The notes below the pieces were generated by a model. The model was not told the DNA's origin, ran no database searches, and worked only from the letters and a program-made list of their open reading frames with translations. From Trichococcus shcherbakoviae (GTDB lineage: Bacteria; Bacillota; Bacilli; Lactobacillales; Aerococcaceae): a DNA stretch of 64,000 nucleotides. Of this stretch, positions 48,820 through 59,892 are shown in pieces. The DNA lies in assembly GCF_963666195.1 (NCBI RefSeq), contig NZ_OY762653.1:2716501-2780500 (forward strand), given 5' to 3'. Position numbers and translations under genes: made by a program. Positions within the stretch are counted from its first letter, which is position 1. Every line of letters starts with the position of its first letter.

Positions 48820-49857
48820 ATGAAAGAGTATAATGTTGCCATTGTAGGTGCTACGGGTGCTGTTGGAGAAAAAATGCTGGGCTTGTTGGAGAAGGCTTCT
48901 TTTCCGATAAAAAGTTTGAAGCTGTTGGCTTCTAAACGGTCTGTAGGCAAAGTGAAGACTTTCCGAGGACAGGAACTGCAGATTGAAGAAACGACTGATG
49001 ACTCATTTGAAGGCATCGATATTGCCTTATTCAGCGCTGGGGGCGGCATCACGAAACAATTCTCCCCTGCAGCGATCAAAGCTGGAGCCATCGTCATCGA
49101 CAATACGAGTGCTTTTCGTATGGATCCGGAAACGCCATTGGTTGTTCCTGAAGTGAATCCGGAAGACTTGCGCAAACACAAAGGGCTGATCGCTAATCCA
49201 AACTGCTCCACTATTCAGATGGTTGTGGCTTTGCAACCGATCCGCGAAAAATTTGGTTTGGATCGCGTCATCGTTTCCACGTACCAAGCGGTAAGCGGAG
49301 CTGGCCTGCATGCTTTGGAAGAATTGAAAGCTCAAACCCAAGCTGTCCTGAACGGTGAAGAGCCGGTTGCGAAGATCTTGCCTTGTGGTGGCGATAAGAA
49401 GCATTTCCCGATCGCATTCAATGCTTTACCGCAAATCGATGTGTTCAGCGAAGGCGGCTACACGTATGAAGAGTGGAAAATGATCAATGAAACCAAAAAA
49501 ATCATGGGCGACAAGGACATCAAAGTCTCTGCAACCTGTGTGCGCATCCCTGTAATGTCCGGACACTCGGAATCCGTCTATTTTGAAGTGGACGATAAAA
49601 ACGTTTCTGTCGCAGATATCTGGGAAGTGCTGAAAGATGCTCCAGGAGTTGTGCTTCAGGATGACACAGCTAATCAAGTCTATCCTACCGCCCGCGAATC
49701 AGTCGGAAAGAATGAAACATTTGTCGGACGTATCCGTAAGGATGTGGATGTCGACAATGGGTTCCATATGTGGGTTGTTTCGGATAACCTGTTGAAGGGC
49801 GCTGCTTGGAACTCTGTGCAGATCGCTGAAAAAATGATCGAAATGGGCCTACTGTAA
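48820..49857 (+). CDS. asd: Aspartate-semialdehyde dehydrogenase
   Basis: 345-residue NADPH-dependent enzyme of the aspartate pathway (lysine/diaminopimelate, threonine, methionine). NADP motif [12 protein letters not shown] at the N-terminus, catalytic Cys in NPNCSTIQ near residue 128, substrate motifs [10 protein letters not shown] and [16 protein letters not shown] is six bases before the ATG at 48820; the ATG three bases earlier is possible. In Bacillus it is followed by dapG, dapA, rnjB; here rnjB follows directly. Confidence 0.95.
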   Translation: MKEYNVAIVGATGAVGEKMLGLLEKASFPIKSLKLLASKRSVGKVKTFRGQELQIEETTDDSFEGIDIALFSAGGGITKQFSPAAIKAGAIVIDNTSAFRMDPETPLVVPEVNPEDLRKHKGLIANPNCSTIQMVVALQPIREKFGLDRVIVSTYQAVSGAGLHALEELKAQTQAVLNGEEPVAKILPCGGDKKHFPIAFNALPQIDVFSEGGYTYEEWKMINETKKIMGDKDIKVSATCVRIPVMSGHSESVYFEVDDKNVSVADIWEVLKDAPGVVLQDDTANQVYPTARESVGKNETFVGRIRKDVDVDNGFHMWVVSDNLLKGAAWNSVQIAEKMIEMGLL

Positions 49858-49911
49858 AATTTTTGAGTGCGGATGAGCAAGTCCGCGTCAACTGAAGAAT
49901 CGGATATGACA

Positions 49912-49991
49912 GGACCTGTCAAGGGATGGATCGGGAAGGGTGTTTGGTGAAAACATCGTTCCCGGTCTGTTCCTTTTGGCAGGTCTTTTTT
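49912..49991 (+). terminator. Terminator of asd
   Basis: Large branched hairpin: GACCTGTCAAGG with CCTTTTGGCAGGTC outside, and ATCGGGAA/TTCCCGGT inside, then TTTTTT. Confidence 0.78.
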
Positions 49992-50052
49992 GCACTTTCA
50001 GAAAACCGGAACAGAAACTGAAGCAAATGCTACAATTTTGCCGATAATCATG

Positions 50053-50239
50053 TATAATATAACAGAGAGGATATCGGTCACGTTTAGCCGGATGCGAAGA
50101 AAACGCATTCGCTTGTAGACCCTGAAGGCAGTTCGGCAAAGCAGCAGCGCTGATTTTCAGGGACGAAAATACGGAGAAAGGCATTCAAACGATCAAAATA
50201 GATAACAGCATAGAAAGCTGAAAAATAAGAGGTGGTACA
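50053..50239 (+). promoter_or_regulatory. rnjB -10 and structured leader
   Basis: TATAAT at 50053-50058 (no strong -35) is followed by about 175 nt of leader with ATGCG/CGCAT and CCCTGAA/TTCAGGG hairpins and no open frame of note. A long structured leader fits mRNA autoregulation by RNase J, but that is inference. Confidence 0.4.
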
Positions 50240-51919
50240 ATGAGTAAAGTAAGAATAATTTCTCTTGGAGGTGTGAGAGAAAGCGGTAAAAACATGTATT
50301 TGGTGGAAGTGGACGATTTAATTTTTGTATTGGATTGCGGTCTGCTCTATCCAGAAAACGAATTGTTGGGAATTGATGTTGTCATCCCAGATTTCACGTA
50401 CCTGGAGGAAAACAAAAATAAGATAGCAGGTATTTTCCTGACGCATGGTCATGCGGATGCTGTAGGAGCATTGCCTTATTTACTGCAGAATATCGATGCA
50501 CCTGTGTTCGGTACAGGTTTGACGATTGCGCTGGCTAAACTGGCGGTTGAGTCAACCGGATTGGCTACAGGCTTTGAGGATTACCATGTCATCGATGAGA
50601 ACACTGAAATTGAATTTGAAAACACAAGCGTCCGGTTCTTCAGAACCACGCATACCATCCCTGATTCTGTAGGGATTTGTGTGAAGACGGAAGAAGGCAG
50701 TGTCGTCTATACAGGTGACTTCAAGTTTGATCAAAGCGCATCCCCGATGTATCGGACTGATTACGGCAAAATTACGGATATCGGCGAAGGCAAGGTATTG
50801 GCGCTATTGAGCGATTCCGGAGATGCCGAATCAACTACGGAAAATGTCAGCGACCGCAAGATTGAGGAAGAAATGCTTGATACCTTCATCAATGCTGAGG
50901 GACGCATCATCGTGTCCTGTGTCGCAAGCAACATTTTGCGCATTCAGCAAGTTTTTGATGTCGCTCTCCGAGCTAATCGCAAGATCTTTTTGACAGGACC
51001 GACTTTGGTTGAAACAGTCGATGTCGCCATGAAACTAGGGAAACTAGTCTTGCCGACTCCCGATCTGCTTGTGAACGTAAAAAACATCAATGATTACCGT
51101 GATGGTCAAGTCTTGGTTCTGGAAACCGGCAACAGCGGTGAACCATTGGAAGCATTGCAACGGATGTCCAAAGGCAGACATAAGCAAGTGAACCTTAAAG
51201 AAGGCGATTTGGTTTACATCACGACTACGCCTTCCACAGCGATGGAAACAACAGTCGCGAAAACCAAGAATCTGATTTACCGCGCCGGTGCCTCAGTGCG
51301 GGAAATATCGGGAACATACAAAGCATCCGGACATGCTTCGCCGAACGATCTGAAATTGATGATCAACCTGCTAAGACCTACGTATTTCGTGCCTGTCCAA
51401 GGCGAGTACCGGATGCAGGCTGCACATGCCCAGTTGGCGAATGAAGTCGGCATTCCGTTCAAAAACATATTCATCCCCGGAAAAGGCGACGTCATCGAAT
51501 ATGCGAAAGGCCGTATGAGTATGACAGGGCAGGTCCCAGCCGGGAATGTACTGATCGATGGAATCGGCGTCGGCGATATCGGCAATATTGTCCTGCGCGA
51601 CCGCAAACTGTTGTCGGAAGATGGCATCTTCGTTGTCGTTGTGACGATCTCCAGAAGATTGAACAAAATTTTGTCAGGTCCGGAAATTGTTTCGCGCGGT
51701 TTCGTCTACATGAAGGCGAGCGAAGAGCTCGTCAAGGAAAGTTCGAATATCGTCCGGGAAGTAGTGGAAGACAATCTGCATACGAAAGACTTTGATTGGG
51801 CCAAGTTGAAACAAGAGATACGTGATTCGTTGAGCCGTTATCTTTTTGAGAAGACGAAGCGCAAACCGGTCATTTTACCGATCATCATGGAAGCATCCAA
51901 TTATCAGAAGAAGAGCTGA
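50240..51919 (+). CDS. rnjB: Ribonuclease J2
   Basis: 559-residue beta-CASP nuclease, paralogue of the RNase J1 at the left edge. MSKVRIISLGGVRESGKNMY at the start; the metal motif reads HGHADAVGA (about 69-77) instead of HGHEDHIGG, so a catalytic Glu/His pair is lost. TTHTIPDS and TGDFKFD are retained. This is the RNase J2 pattern: weak nuclease that supports J1 in a complex. GAGGTGG precedes the ATG. Overlap-free 60-bp gap to the next gene. Confidence 0.94.
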   Translation: MSKVRIISLGGVRESGKNMYLVEVDDLIFVLDCGLLYPENELLGIDVVIPDFTYLEENKNKIAGIFLTHGHADAVGALPYLLQNIDAPVFGTGLTIALAKLAVESTGLATGFEDYHVIDENTEIEFENTSVRFFRTTHTIPDSVGICVKTEEGSVVYTGDFKFDQSASPMYRTDYGKITDIGEGKVLALLSDSGDAESTTENVSDRKIEEEMLDTFINAEGRIIVSCVASNILRIQQVFDVALRANRKIFLTGPTLVETVDVAMKLGKLVLPTPDLLVNVKNINDYRDGQVLVLETGNSGEPLEALQRMSKGRHKQVNLKEGDLVYITTTPSTAMETTVAKTKNLIYRAGASVREISGTYKASGHASPNDLKLMINLLRPTYFVPVQGEYRMQAAHAQLANEVGIPFKNIFIPGKGDVIEYAKGRMSMTGQVPAGNVLIDGIGVGDIGNIVLRDRKLLSEDGIFVVVVTISRRLNKILSGPEIVSRGFVYMKASEELVKESSNIVREVVEDNLHTKDFDWAKLKQEIRDSLSRYLFEKTKRKPVILPIIMEASNYQKKS

Positions 51920-51979
51920 TGCCCGTTTGCCGGATAGGCAATGAAACGGATCGTTGTTGAAAAGGAGAGATTCATCTTT

Positions 51980-52582
51980 ATGGGTTCTAATAGTACGAAG
52001 GCTTGGGTCGAGGCAGCTCTGTTTGCTGTCCTCGCGATCGCCTTGGCATATGTGGTCATGCCATTTGGAGAATACACTATTGTTTTTGCTTTGTTGCCGT
52101 TGCTTTTCGTTTCCCTCCGCAGAGGAATATTGCTTGGACTGGTTTCAGGAACGCTGACCGGCCTCGTTCTGATTATGCTCAAAGGAGAGGGAATGGATGT
52201 TGCCGCAGATATCCTGACCCAAGCGGCGCCATTCGTTTTCGTGGGCATCGCCGGTTTTTTCGCGAAGTTCACGCAACGCACGTTGAACAATAAACGTTTC
52301 CCGAATGCAGCCTTGAATATAGTGACGGCATCCTTTTTCGGAACGCTTGTCTATTTTGTTTGGGCGCTGATTTCGGACATATTCCTCAGCGAGGAAGCAG
52401 TTCCTGCTGGCGTTTCTGCCTTTGCGCATTTCCTTCCGGGACAGGCGTTATCGTTTGCGGCAACTTTTGGCGTCAGCGCAGTTGTTCTGGTGTTGATCGC
52501 AAAATTCGCTCCTAAAGCGTACATTCCAAAAGGCAGCCGTTTCTTGAGCAGAAAAGAAAAATCGAAACTATTAAATGATTAA
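51980..52582 (+). CDS. ECF transporter S component, ThiT-like
   Basis: 200-residue integral membrane protein with about six spans and a basic C-terminus (SRFLSRKEKSKLL). The pattern WVEAALFAVLAIALAYVVM, FVSLRRGILLGLVSGTLTGL and HFLPGQALSFA resembles the thiamine-binding S component ThiT (YuaJ). S components work with a shared EcfAA'T module, not encoded here. No TPP riboswitch is seen upstream, which weakens the thiamine assignment. AAGGAGAG precedes the ATG at 51980. Confidence 0.62.
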   Translation: MGSNSTKAWVEAALFAVLAIALAYVVMPFGEYTIVFALLPLLFVSLRRGILLGLVSGTLTGLVLIMLKGEGMDVAADILTQAAPFVFVGIAGFFAKFTQRTLNNKRFPNAALNIVTASFFGTLVYFVWALISDIFLSEEAVPAGVSAFAHFLPGQALSFAATFGVSAVVLVLIAKFAPKAYIPKGSRFLSRKEKSKLLND

Positions 52583-52587
52583 AAAAT

Positions 52588-52636
52588 AGAAGGCGAAGGA
52601 CGGATTTTAATTATCCGGACTTCGCCTTTCTGTTTT
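52588..52636 (+). terminator. Terminator after the ThiT-like gene
   Basis: AGAAGGCGAAG, CGGAT and complements ATCCG, CTTCGCC (52588-52630), then TTTCTGTTTTTG. Confidence 0.82.
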
Positions 52637-52702
52637 TGTGTGCTCGTGTGCTATCATGAGGGAGTAACATGTTTTGTCATTATGTTGATTTGGAGTGGTC
52701 AT

Positions 52703-54151
52703 ATGAGTATTTGGTCAATGATATTTACGGCAATCATCATTTTAAATACAATCGGTGCAATCATCACCGTCTTCAAAGAAAAAAGAGACGTTGCTGCCAC
52801 TTGGGCATGGTTGTTGACGTTAAACCTGCTTCCGGTGGCGGGTTTCATCATCTATCTCTTTATAGGGAAAAAGATGTCAAAAGAAAACATCTATGATATG
52901 CGCACGCAAAAAAGCTTGGGTATGTCCCAGTTGGCGAAGGTCCAGATTGAGATGCTGGAGGATGAAGATTTGGCGCAAGGTTTGGTCGAAACCGACTATG
53001 CACAAAAAACAGCCATCCTGTTCCTGGAAAGTGATGAATCCATTTTGACTAAGGGGAACAAACTTGAAATATTCAAGACCGGTGAAGGTGTGTTTGATGC
53101 GCTCGTTCAGGACATCTACAAAGCTGAAGATCATGTGCATATGCTTTATTACACTTTTCGCTCAGACGAGTTGGGGAAACGCATTCTGGCGGCTTTGGAA
53201 GACAGGGCAGCAGCCGGTGTGGAAGTTCTGGTCGTTTACGACGCGATGGGTTGCAGAGGGAACGACCCAAGATTTTTCAAAAACCTTGAAAAATTAGGCG
53301 GAAGGACGGAAGTATTTTTTGGGTCAAAAATACCTTTCGTCAACTTGCGGATGAATTATCGTAATCACCGCAAAATAATGGTGGTGGACGCCAAAGTTGC
53401 TTATCTTGGCGGTTTCAATATCGGCGATGAGTATTTGGGGAAAGGCGAACTCGGTGAATGGCGGGATACGCATATGAAGATAGAAGGCAATGCGGTCCTG
53501 ACGCTTCAAAGCCGATTCTTCATGGATTGGAATGCAGTTGCCAAGCCCAAGAATCGGAAAGATTATGCAGAGGCCTATTTCCCGATTGCCGATAAAAAAG
53601 GCGATACAGCCATGCAGATTGTGGCAAGCGGGCCGGATGACGAAGATCAGACCATCAAAATGGGTTTCTTGAAGATGATCAGCCAAGCCAAAGAATCGAT
53701 CTACATACAGACACCTTATTTTATACCTGATGAGAGTCTGCACGAAATGCTCAAAATTGCGGCTTTATCCGGTGTAAGCGTCAAAATCATGATCCCTTCG
53801 AAGCCGGATCATCCTTTCGTCTACCGGGCAACGGAATATTTTTCCAAAGACATCATAGAGTACGGTGCTGAAGTCTATATGTACCAGAACGGTTTCCTGC
53901 ATTCAAAGGTGATGGTGGTCGACGATGAAATTGTATCGTTAGGCACGGCAAATATGGATGTACGCAGCTTCAAACTGAATTTTGAGATCAATGCCTTTAT
54001 TTACGATCGTGAAGTGGCCGCGGAATTGATTGCGAATTTTGAAGAAGATCAGGAAAAGTGCATACGCGCAACTCATGATTACTTCGCGAAACAATCGAAA
54101 GGCCGGAAATTCAAGCAGGCTTTTTCCAGATTGCTTTCGCCGATACTTTAG
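52703..54151 (+). CDS. cls: Cardiolipin synthase
   Basis: 482-residue phospholipase D-superfamily enzyme that condenses phosphatidylglycerol to cardiolipin. Two N-terminal membrane helices (residues 1-60), then two HKD motifs: NHRKIMVVD near residue 223 and LHSKVMVVDD near 400. PLDc_N signature WAWLLTLNLLPVAGFIIYLF is also seen. Start at 52703 (MSIWSMIFTAII) with GGAG seven bases upstream; gives exactly the usual length of 482. Monocistronic. Confidence 0.94.
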   Translation: MSIWSMIFTAIIILNTIGAIITVFKEKRDVAATWAWLLTLNLLPVAGFIIYLFIGKKMSKENIYDMRTQKSLGMSQLAKVQIEMLEDEDLAQGLVETDYAQKTAILFLESDESILTKGNKLEIFKTGEGVFDALVQDIYKAEDHVHMLYYTFRSDELGKRILAALEDRAAAGVEVLVVYDAMGCRGNDPRFFKNLEKLGGRTEVFFGSKIPFVNLRMNYRNHRKIMVVDAKVAYLGGFNIGDEYLGKGELGEWRDTHMKIEGNAVLTLQSRFFMDWNAVAKPKNRKDYAEAYFPIADKKGDTAMQIVASGPDDEDQTIKMGFLKMISQAKESIYIQTPYFIPDESLHEMLKIAALSGVSVKIMIPSKPDHPFVYRATEYFSKDIIEYGAEVYMYQNGFLHSKVMVVDDEIVSLGTANMDVRSFKLNFEINAFIYDREVAAELIANFEEDQEKCIRATHDYFAKQSKGRKFKQAFSRLLSPIL

Positions 54152-54179
54152 GCAGTGCGCGTGATTGAAATGAACAAAC

Positions 54180-54230
54180 GAGGACAAGGCCATCCCATCT
54201 GCAACGGGAGGCCTTGTCCTCTATTTATTT
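54180..54230. terminator. Bidirectional terminator between cls and the SOS gene
   Basis: GAGGACAAGGC (54180-54190) pairs with GCCTTGTCCTC (54211-54221); T-rich on the plus side. Between convergent genes. Confidence 0.8.
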
Positions 54231-54257
54231 TATGAATACTCCATAGTTCGAAGTGAA

Positions 54258-54602
54258 TTAACCAAGTTGGATGGCCAAGATTTGACTGATGTTGAGCAGG
54301 TAAGTGACTTTTTTATCGGCGGTTGTGAACATGACCTGCCTTTTCGGGGTTACGCGGGAATTGAACTTGCCCCAGACCAGTGTTCTTGTATATGATTTCG
54401 GTCCCTGCTTTTCTTCGATCACAACATACACAGGGGTGTGATTTTCAAAGGCTTGATTAGCGAAACGGACAACCTGATGGATCGGCATCACTTTATCCAG
54501 GATGGCTTCATTGATGGATTGGACGGATGATAGTGGGCGCAGGTATGCTTTCTTGGAAGGAGTTTCATTATTATTGGATACAGGATAGATGTAGTTTTGC
54601 AT
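54258..54602 (-). CDS. Small SOS-controlled protein, possibly YolD-like
   Basis: 114-residue soluble protein beginning MQNYIYPVSNNNETPSKKAY. The middle (INEAILDKVMPIHQVVRFAN) is helical and the C-terminal half looks beta-rich, ending VTYLLNISQILAIQLG. Overall layout resembles YolD-like proteins that accompany Y-family polymerases UvrX/ImpB, but the match is weak and no polymerase gene is adjacent. GGAGG precedes the ATG at 54602. Two LexA boxes control it (see promoter), so a role in DNA damage response is likely. Confidence 0.6.
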   Translation of the reverse strand: MQNYIYPVSNNNETPSKKAYLRPLSSVQSINEAILDKVMPIHQVVRFANQAFENHTPVYVVIEEKQGPKSYTRTLVWGKFNSRVTPKRQVMFTTADKKVTYLLNISQILAIQLG

Positions 54603-54613
54603 ATTGGTTCCTC

Positions 54614-54668
54614 CGAACATGTGTTTGTCTTGTAACTCTATTATAAGAACATCTGTTCTTTTTTGCAA
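54614..54668 (-). promoter_or_regulatory. SOS promoter with two LexA boxes
   Basis: Minus-strand promoter: -35 TTGCAA (54663-54668), exact 17-bp spacer, -10 TATAAT (54640-54645). A LexA-type box AGAACATCTGTTCT (54646-54659) fills the spacer, and a second box CGAACATGTGTTTG (54614-54627), matching the Bacillus consensus CGAACRNRYGTTYC at 13 of 14, lies just downstream of the expected transcription start. LexA binding would block RNA polymerase directly. Confidence 0.75.
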
Positions 54669-55026
54669 GCTATTTATTTTGCGCTCAAGAAAATTTCAGG
54701 ACAGCACTCATGCAACTCAACCTGCAGTTTTGTCGTTTCGGCTGCAAATGGCCCAAAAATCCCACGTTATCAAGTAAAGTAGAGTCATGAAAAAAACGTG
54801 TTGGCCAAAAATTAACTTTGAAGGAGGAAAAAAAGATAGTTTCATTGCTTGGAGGAATCACCGTAAAAATAAGCTGCAAAAGTGACTCCACGAGGAGGGC
54901 TTGCATTGATGCCTGCTTCTTGGGGATTTTTGTTCACAAAATGTTCATTTAACTTTTTTAAAGAAATTTCAGAAAGTTTCTTCCTATTAATGAAACCGCA
55001 TTGATTGTTGAAACCGCTGAAAATGG
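54669..55026. other. Gene-free gap before the ntp operon
   Basis: No supportable gene. A 63-codon minus-strand frame (54842-55033) and a 32-codon plus-strand frame (from 54787) lack proper ribosome sites. An AAGAAA/TTTCTT inverted repeat lies near 54961-54985. Confidence 0.5.
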
Positions 55027-55068
55027 CGTTCAAATAGATTTGAACGGCCGTTACAATAACTGTATAAT
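55027..55068 (+). promoter_or_regulatory. ntp operon promoter overlapped by a 20-bp palindrome
   Basis: -35 TTGAAC (55040-55045), 17-bp spacer, -10 TATAAT (55063-55068). The palindrome CGTTCAAATAGATTTGAACG (55027-55046) has perfect 9-bp arms and covers the -35. An operator-like position; the regulator is unknown. The ntpF start follows 70 bp downstream. Confidence 0.7.
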
Positions 55069-55137
55069 GAAAATACTGATTGGAAAAAAACTTTTTTCCT
55101 AAGGATAATCAAATGAGGGACGGAGGTGGAATGAAAG

Positions 55138-55444
55138 ATGCAAATATTTGATGAAGTTAAAAAGATTGAGCAGGAAGCAACGGATCTGGAATTGGATTAC
55201 CAGAACAAGCTGCGCAAACTGGAACAGAACACGCAAGATAAAATAGGCGAGATGAAAAGGAATATCGAAAAGGAATTAGCCACTTTTCAATCCGAAGAAC
55301 TTGCGCAAAAATCAGAGCAACTGGCAATTCTCAAGAACGCTTCCGCAGAAAGTGAAAAATCGGAAATCGAGAAGTTGCAGACTCGGTTTAAAGCGAAAGA
55401 AGAAGAACTTGTGAATGCCGTAATTGGGGAGGTGATGAGGAAAT

Positions 55445-55458
<14 letters not shown>
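55138..55458 (+). CDS. ntpF: V-type ATPase peripheral-stalk subunit (G/H type)
   Basis: 106-residue, almost fully helical coiled-coil protein (EQEATDLELDYQNKLRKLEQ), very rich in Glu, Lys and Gln. First gene of an operon in the order F-I-K-E-C-G-A-B-D, as in Enterococcus hirae. It pairs with NtpE in the peripheral stalk. GGAGGTGG lies before the ATG. Its end overlaps ntpI by 14 bases. Identity rests on position and coiled-coil character. Confidence 0.85.
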
Positions 55459-57914
<2,456 letters not shown>

Positions 57915-57964
57915 ATCTCAAAAGCTCCAGAAGAATTTAAGAAAAAGTAAGGAGATGAGAAAGC

Positions 57965-58555
57965 GTGAAAGATCTACAATCCTTGTCTGAACAGATCCTG
58001 AACAAGACAAAAGCAAAAGGACAAAGCAAGCTGGAGGATGCTGAAAAAATTTCTGTCGCAAAGATAGAAGAGAGCAGATTGACTCTGGTTGAACAACAAA
58101 AGGCGCGCAAAGCTGCCATTTTGAAAAAAGTTGGCAACGATTTTGATCGTGAGCAACAAACGTTGAAAAATAAAGAGCGCAATGCTGTTTTGAAAGAGAA
58201 ACAGGTCATCCTGAAATCGGTCTTCCAGCAGGCTTTAGAAAAAATGAACACGTGGGATGAAATCCATTTTGCGCAATTCCTGAACGGTGTGCTTGCTCAG
58301 GCTGGCGATTCGAAAGCCTACAGCATTGTTCCGGGCGCAAAATCGATCGCCCACTTTAAGGGGAAAGAGTTGCAGCAGCTGTTGGTCAAATATCCGGCTG
58401 TCAAGATTTCTGAGGAGTCCATTCCGAATAAAGCCGGATTCATCCTTCAGGAAGGCGGAGTCGACTACAACTATTGCTTCGATGATCTGATCGAAGATGT
58501 AAAGAACGACTTCGCAGCGGAGCTGGCGACTTTAGCATTCCAAGACGAAAAGTAA
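57965..58555 (+). CDS. ntpE: V-type ATPase subunit E
   Basis: 196-residue peripheral stalk protein: long N-terminal helix rich in Lys/Glu/Gln (about 1-90), then a globular C-terminal domain (GGVDYNYCFDDLIEDVKND) that binds the A3B3 head. GGAGATGAGAAAGC precedes a GTG start at 57965. In Enterococcus E forms a stalk heterodimer with NtpF. Confidence 0.92.
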   Translation: MKDLQSLSEQILNKTKAKGQSKLEDAEKISVAKIEESRLTLVEQQKARKAAILKKVGNDFDREQQTLKNKERNAVLKEKQVILKSVFQQALEKMNTWDEIHFAQFLNGVLAQAGDSKAYSIVPGAKSIAHFKGKELQQLLVKYPAVKISEESIPNKAGFILQEGGVDYNYCFDDLIEDVKNDFAAELATLAFQDEK

Positions 58556-58567
58556 AGGAGGGGCACT

Positions 58568-59575
58568 ATGCAAGAGATTGATTACAAAGGCGTCAATACG
58601 ATACTTCGCACCTATGAATTAAAATTATTGGCGGAAGCGGATTACGATTGGATGCTGAAAGCCTCTTCTCTAAAAGATGCCTTGGATGTTCTGAAAGGTA
58701 CCGGTTATGAGTTTGACGAGAAAGAAACACTGATGAACAAAAATTTCGAAGGTTTTCTCATGAAACACCTGGCAGAAGTCTATCAGGACTTGTTCAGCAT
58801 CACACCGGTTGCTGAGATTGTGGAATTATTCGCCCTGCGCTATACCTATCACAACCTGAAAGTGTTGTTGAAACAACGTTTTTCGGGTGAAAATCTGGAG
58901 CAGTTGTTGATTCCCATCGGCAAATATTCCATAGCCAGTCTGAAGAAATTGGTCGAAACCGGCGACGGCAACGACGAACATCCGATTCTGATAGAAGGAG
59001 TTCAAGAAGCGATCCGCGATTTCGATGAAGGTCATCGCATCGAAGCGGCCACTATCTTTATGGACACTTATTATTTCAGGCATCTGCGTTCCATCAGCAA
59101 CGAGCTCCAACAACCGAGCATCACGAAAATGGTGGATGGCATGATCGACCTCTATAACCTTTCGACCATGATCCGAAGCTTGAAACAAAATAAGCCCCGC
59201 GGTTTTCTCTATACGGTCTTATCCAGTTCAGGTTCGATTTTGAAACGCGATTTGATTGAAGAATCGATCAACGGACCAAGCGCGGTCATGCGCAAGTATT
59301 ATTTCAGCAAAGAATACGGCACGCGCTTATCCAATATGATTTCTGAGACAACGAACGAAGTGGACACACAGAAGCTGGATAAACTCGTAGATGAACTGAC
59401 CTATGAATTGATTGCGGAAGGCTTGTACCAACCGTTCGGTCCGATCCCCTTGTTGGGTTATCTGTTTGCCAAAGAGAAGGAAGTCACCAATATCCGCTTG
59501 ATTTTGGTGGGCAAAGACAATCAGATAGATGAACAAATATTGAGAGAGAGGATGCGACCTGTATATGGCTCATAA
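58568..59575 (+). CDS. ntpC: V-type ATPase subunit C (rotor-coupling subunit d)
   Basis: 335-residue soluble helical protein that connects the central axle to the K ring. Three repeated helical bundles; YKGVNTILRTYELKLL at the start and KEVTNIRLILVGKDNQ near the end are family-typical. GGAGGGG precedes the ATG. Its last codons overlap the next gene by 11 bases. Confidence 0.93.
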   Translation: MQEIDYKGVNTILRTYELKLLAEADYDWMLKASSLKDALDVLKGTGYEFDEKETLMNKNFEGFLMKHLAEVYQDLFSITPVAEIVELFALRYTYHNLKVLLKQRFSGENLEQLLIPIGKYSIASLKKLVETGDGNDEHPILIEGVQEAIRDFDEGHRIEAATIFMDTYYFRHLRSISNELQQPSITKMVDGMIDLYNLSTMIRSLKQNKPRGFLYTVLSSSGSILKRDLIEESINGPSAVMRKYYFSKEYGTRLSNMISETTNEVDTQKLDKLVDELTYELIAEGLYQPFGPIPLLGYLFAKEKEVTNIRLILVGKDNQIDEQILRERMRPVYGS

Positions 59576-59876
59576 TATTGCAGTTGTGGGAGACAAAGAT
59601 TCCATCCTTCCTTTTAAGATTTTGGGCTTCGCAGTATTTGCATGCCATAATGCCCAGACTGCCCGTGAAACGGTAGATCGCCTGGCGATGGAGAATTATG
59701 GAATCATTTATCTGACGGAAGAAATGGCAAAAGAAATACCTGATACAGTGAGCAGGTATGACAGTAGTGTCCAACCAGCCATCATCCTGATTCCGAACCA
59801 TAAAGGTACGTTGAATATCGGGAAAAGCCGTATTCAGGAGAATGTTGAAAAAGCAGTTGGACAGAATATCTTATAA
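59565..59876 (+). CDS. ntpG: V-type ATPase central-stalk subunit (F subunit, NtpG)
   Basis: 103-residue Rossmann-like subunit attached to the DF axle. Starts [20 protein letters not shown] and contains [14 protein letters not shown] and [11 protein letters not shown], typical of archaeal/bacterial V-ATPase F. GAGAGAGG precedes the ATG. Overlaps ntpC. Gene-naming follows E. hirae, where this gene is ntpG. Confidence 0.9.
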   Translation: MAHNIAVVGDKDSILPFKILGFAVFACHNAQTARETVDRLAMENYGIIYLTEEMAKEIPDTVSRYDSSVQPAIILIPNHKGTLNIGKSRIQENVEKAVGQNIL

Positions 59877-59892
59877 TTTGGAGGGGACTTTT

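Noticed and set aside
51920-51980. TPP riboswitch for the ThiT-like gene
   Set aside because: Only 60 bp separate it from rnjB and none of the TPP aptamer blocks are present.
54787-54885. 32-codon plus-strand frame starting MKKTCWPKINFEGG
   Set aside because: Short, weak ribosome site, no neighbours that suggest a peptide system.
54842-55033. 63-codon minus-strand frame before ntpF
   Set aside because: TTG start without a ribosome site, overlaps the ntp promoter palindrome; the ending PPRGVTFAAYFYGD is not a family I can support.
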